Position numbers and translations under genes: made by a program. From Tillus elongatus (lineage: Eukaryota; Arthropoda; Insecta; Coleoptera; Cleridae), in assembly GCA_964006375.1 (NCBI GenBank), contig OZ023266.1, positions 68,357,391 to 68,421,390 on the forward strand: 64,000 bases of DNA. Reading direction: 5' to 3'. The stretch's first letter is position 1. Each line of letters opens with the position of its first letter. The notes below the pieces were generated by a model, which searched no databases, was not told where the DNA came from, and saw nothing but the letters and a program-made list of their open reading frames with translations. Below, one piece after another: positions 63,531 through 64,000 of the stretch.

Positions 63531-64000
<470 letters not shown>

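Overview
This is a eukaryotic, AT-rich, gene-poor and transposon-dense window. The mixture of DUF4817-type mariner-like elements, a piggyBac, hAT, Tigger/pogo-like and LINE copies, a Penelope-like fragment, tRNA-headed SINEs and Helentron-like elements with microsatellite cores points to an arthropod, most likely an insect. That is an inference from element families; no species can be named. No bacterial-style genes, operons or CRISPR arrays are present.

The only candidate host coding sequence is one GC-rich, proline-rich exon on the minus strand (5672-6078) with good splice signals at both ends. Everything else recognisable is mobile DNA or its debris.

Layout: 1-4853 holds decayed mariner-like transposases on the minus strand and a SINE body. 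5672-6078 is the exon. 7560-10500 is a long minus-strand LINE. 11242-16402 is a full-length piggyBac with TTAA target, itself interrupted by a hAT with an 8-bp target duplication. 17400-33000 is dominated by copies of one family with a central (TA)n tract. 33844-35757 is a mariner-like element with about 340-bp terminal inverted repeats. 36440-38260 is a Tigger-like transposase split by a second hAT. 38550-39770 is another LINE. 40400-42775 is a second mariner copy split by a TA-core element. 45720-47282 is a TA-core element split by an inverted Penelope-like fragment. 48686-55320 holds LINE, piggyBac and mariner fragments. 56245-64000 has more TA-core elements, SINEs and a long inverted repeat.

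The main structural story is the TA-core family. It has a 5' end AGTGAATTTTC with a short internal hairpin, a (TA)n core, a 3' end GAAAATTCACTA that is the inverted match of the 5' end, a terminal hairpin built on ACGCA/TGCGT, and insertion at T-runs. These are hallmarks of non-autonomous Helentrons (HINE/DINE-1-like). About twenty full or partial copies are visible. Their self-complementary (TA)n tracts host several other insertions and, in at least one place, join two halves in opposite orientation. This family accounts for most of the tyrosine-isoleucine-like open frames in the window, which are not genes.
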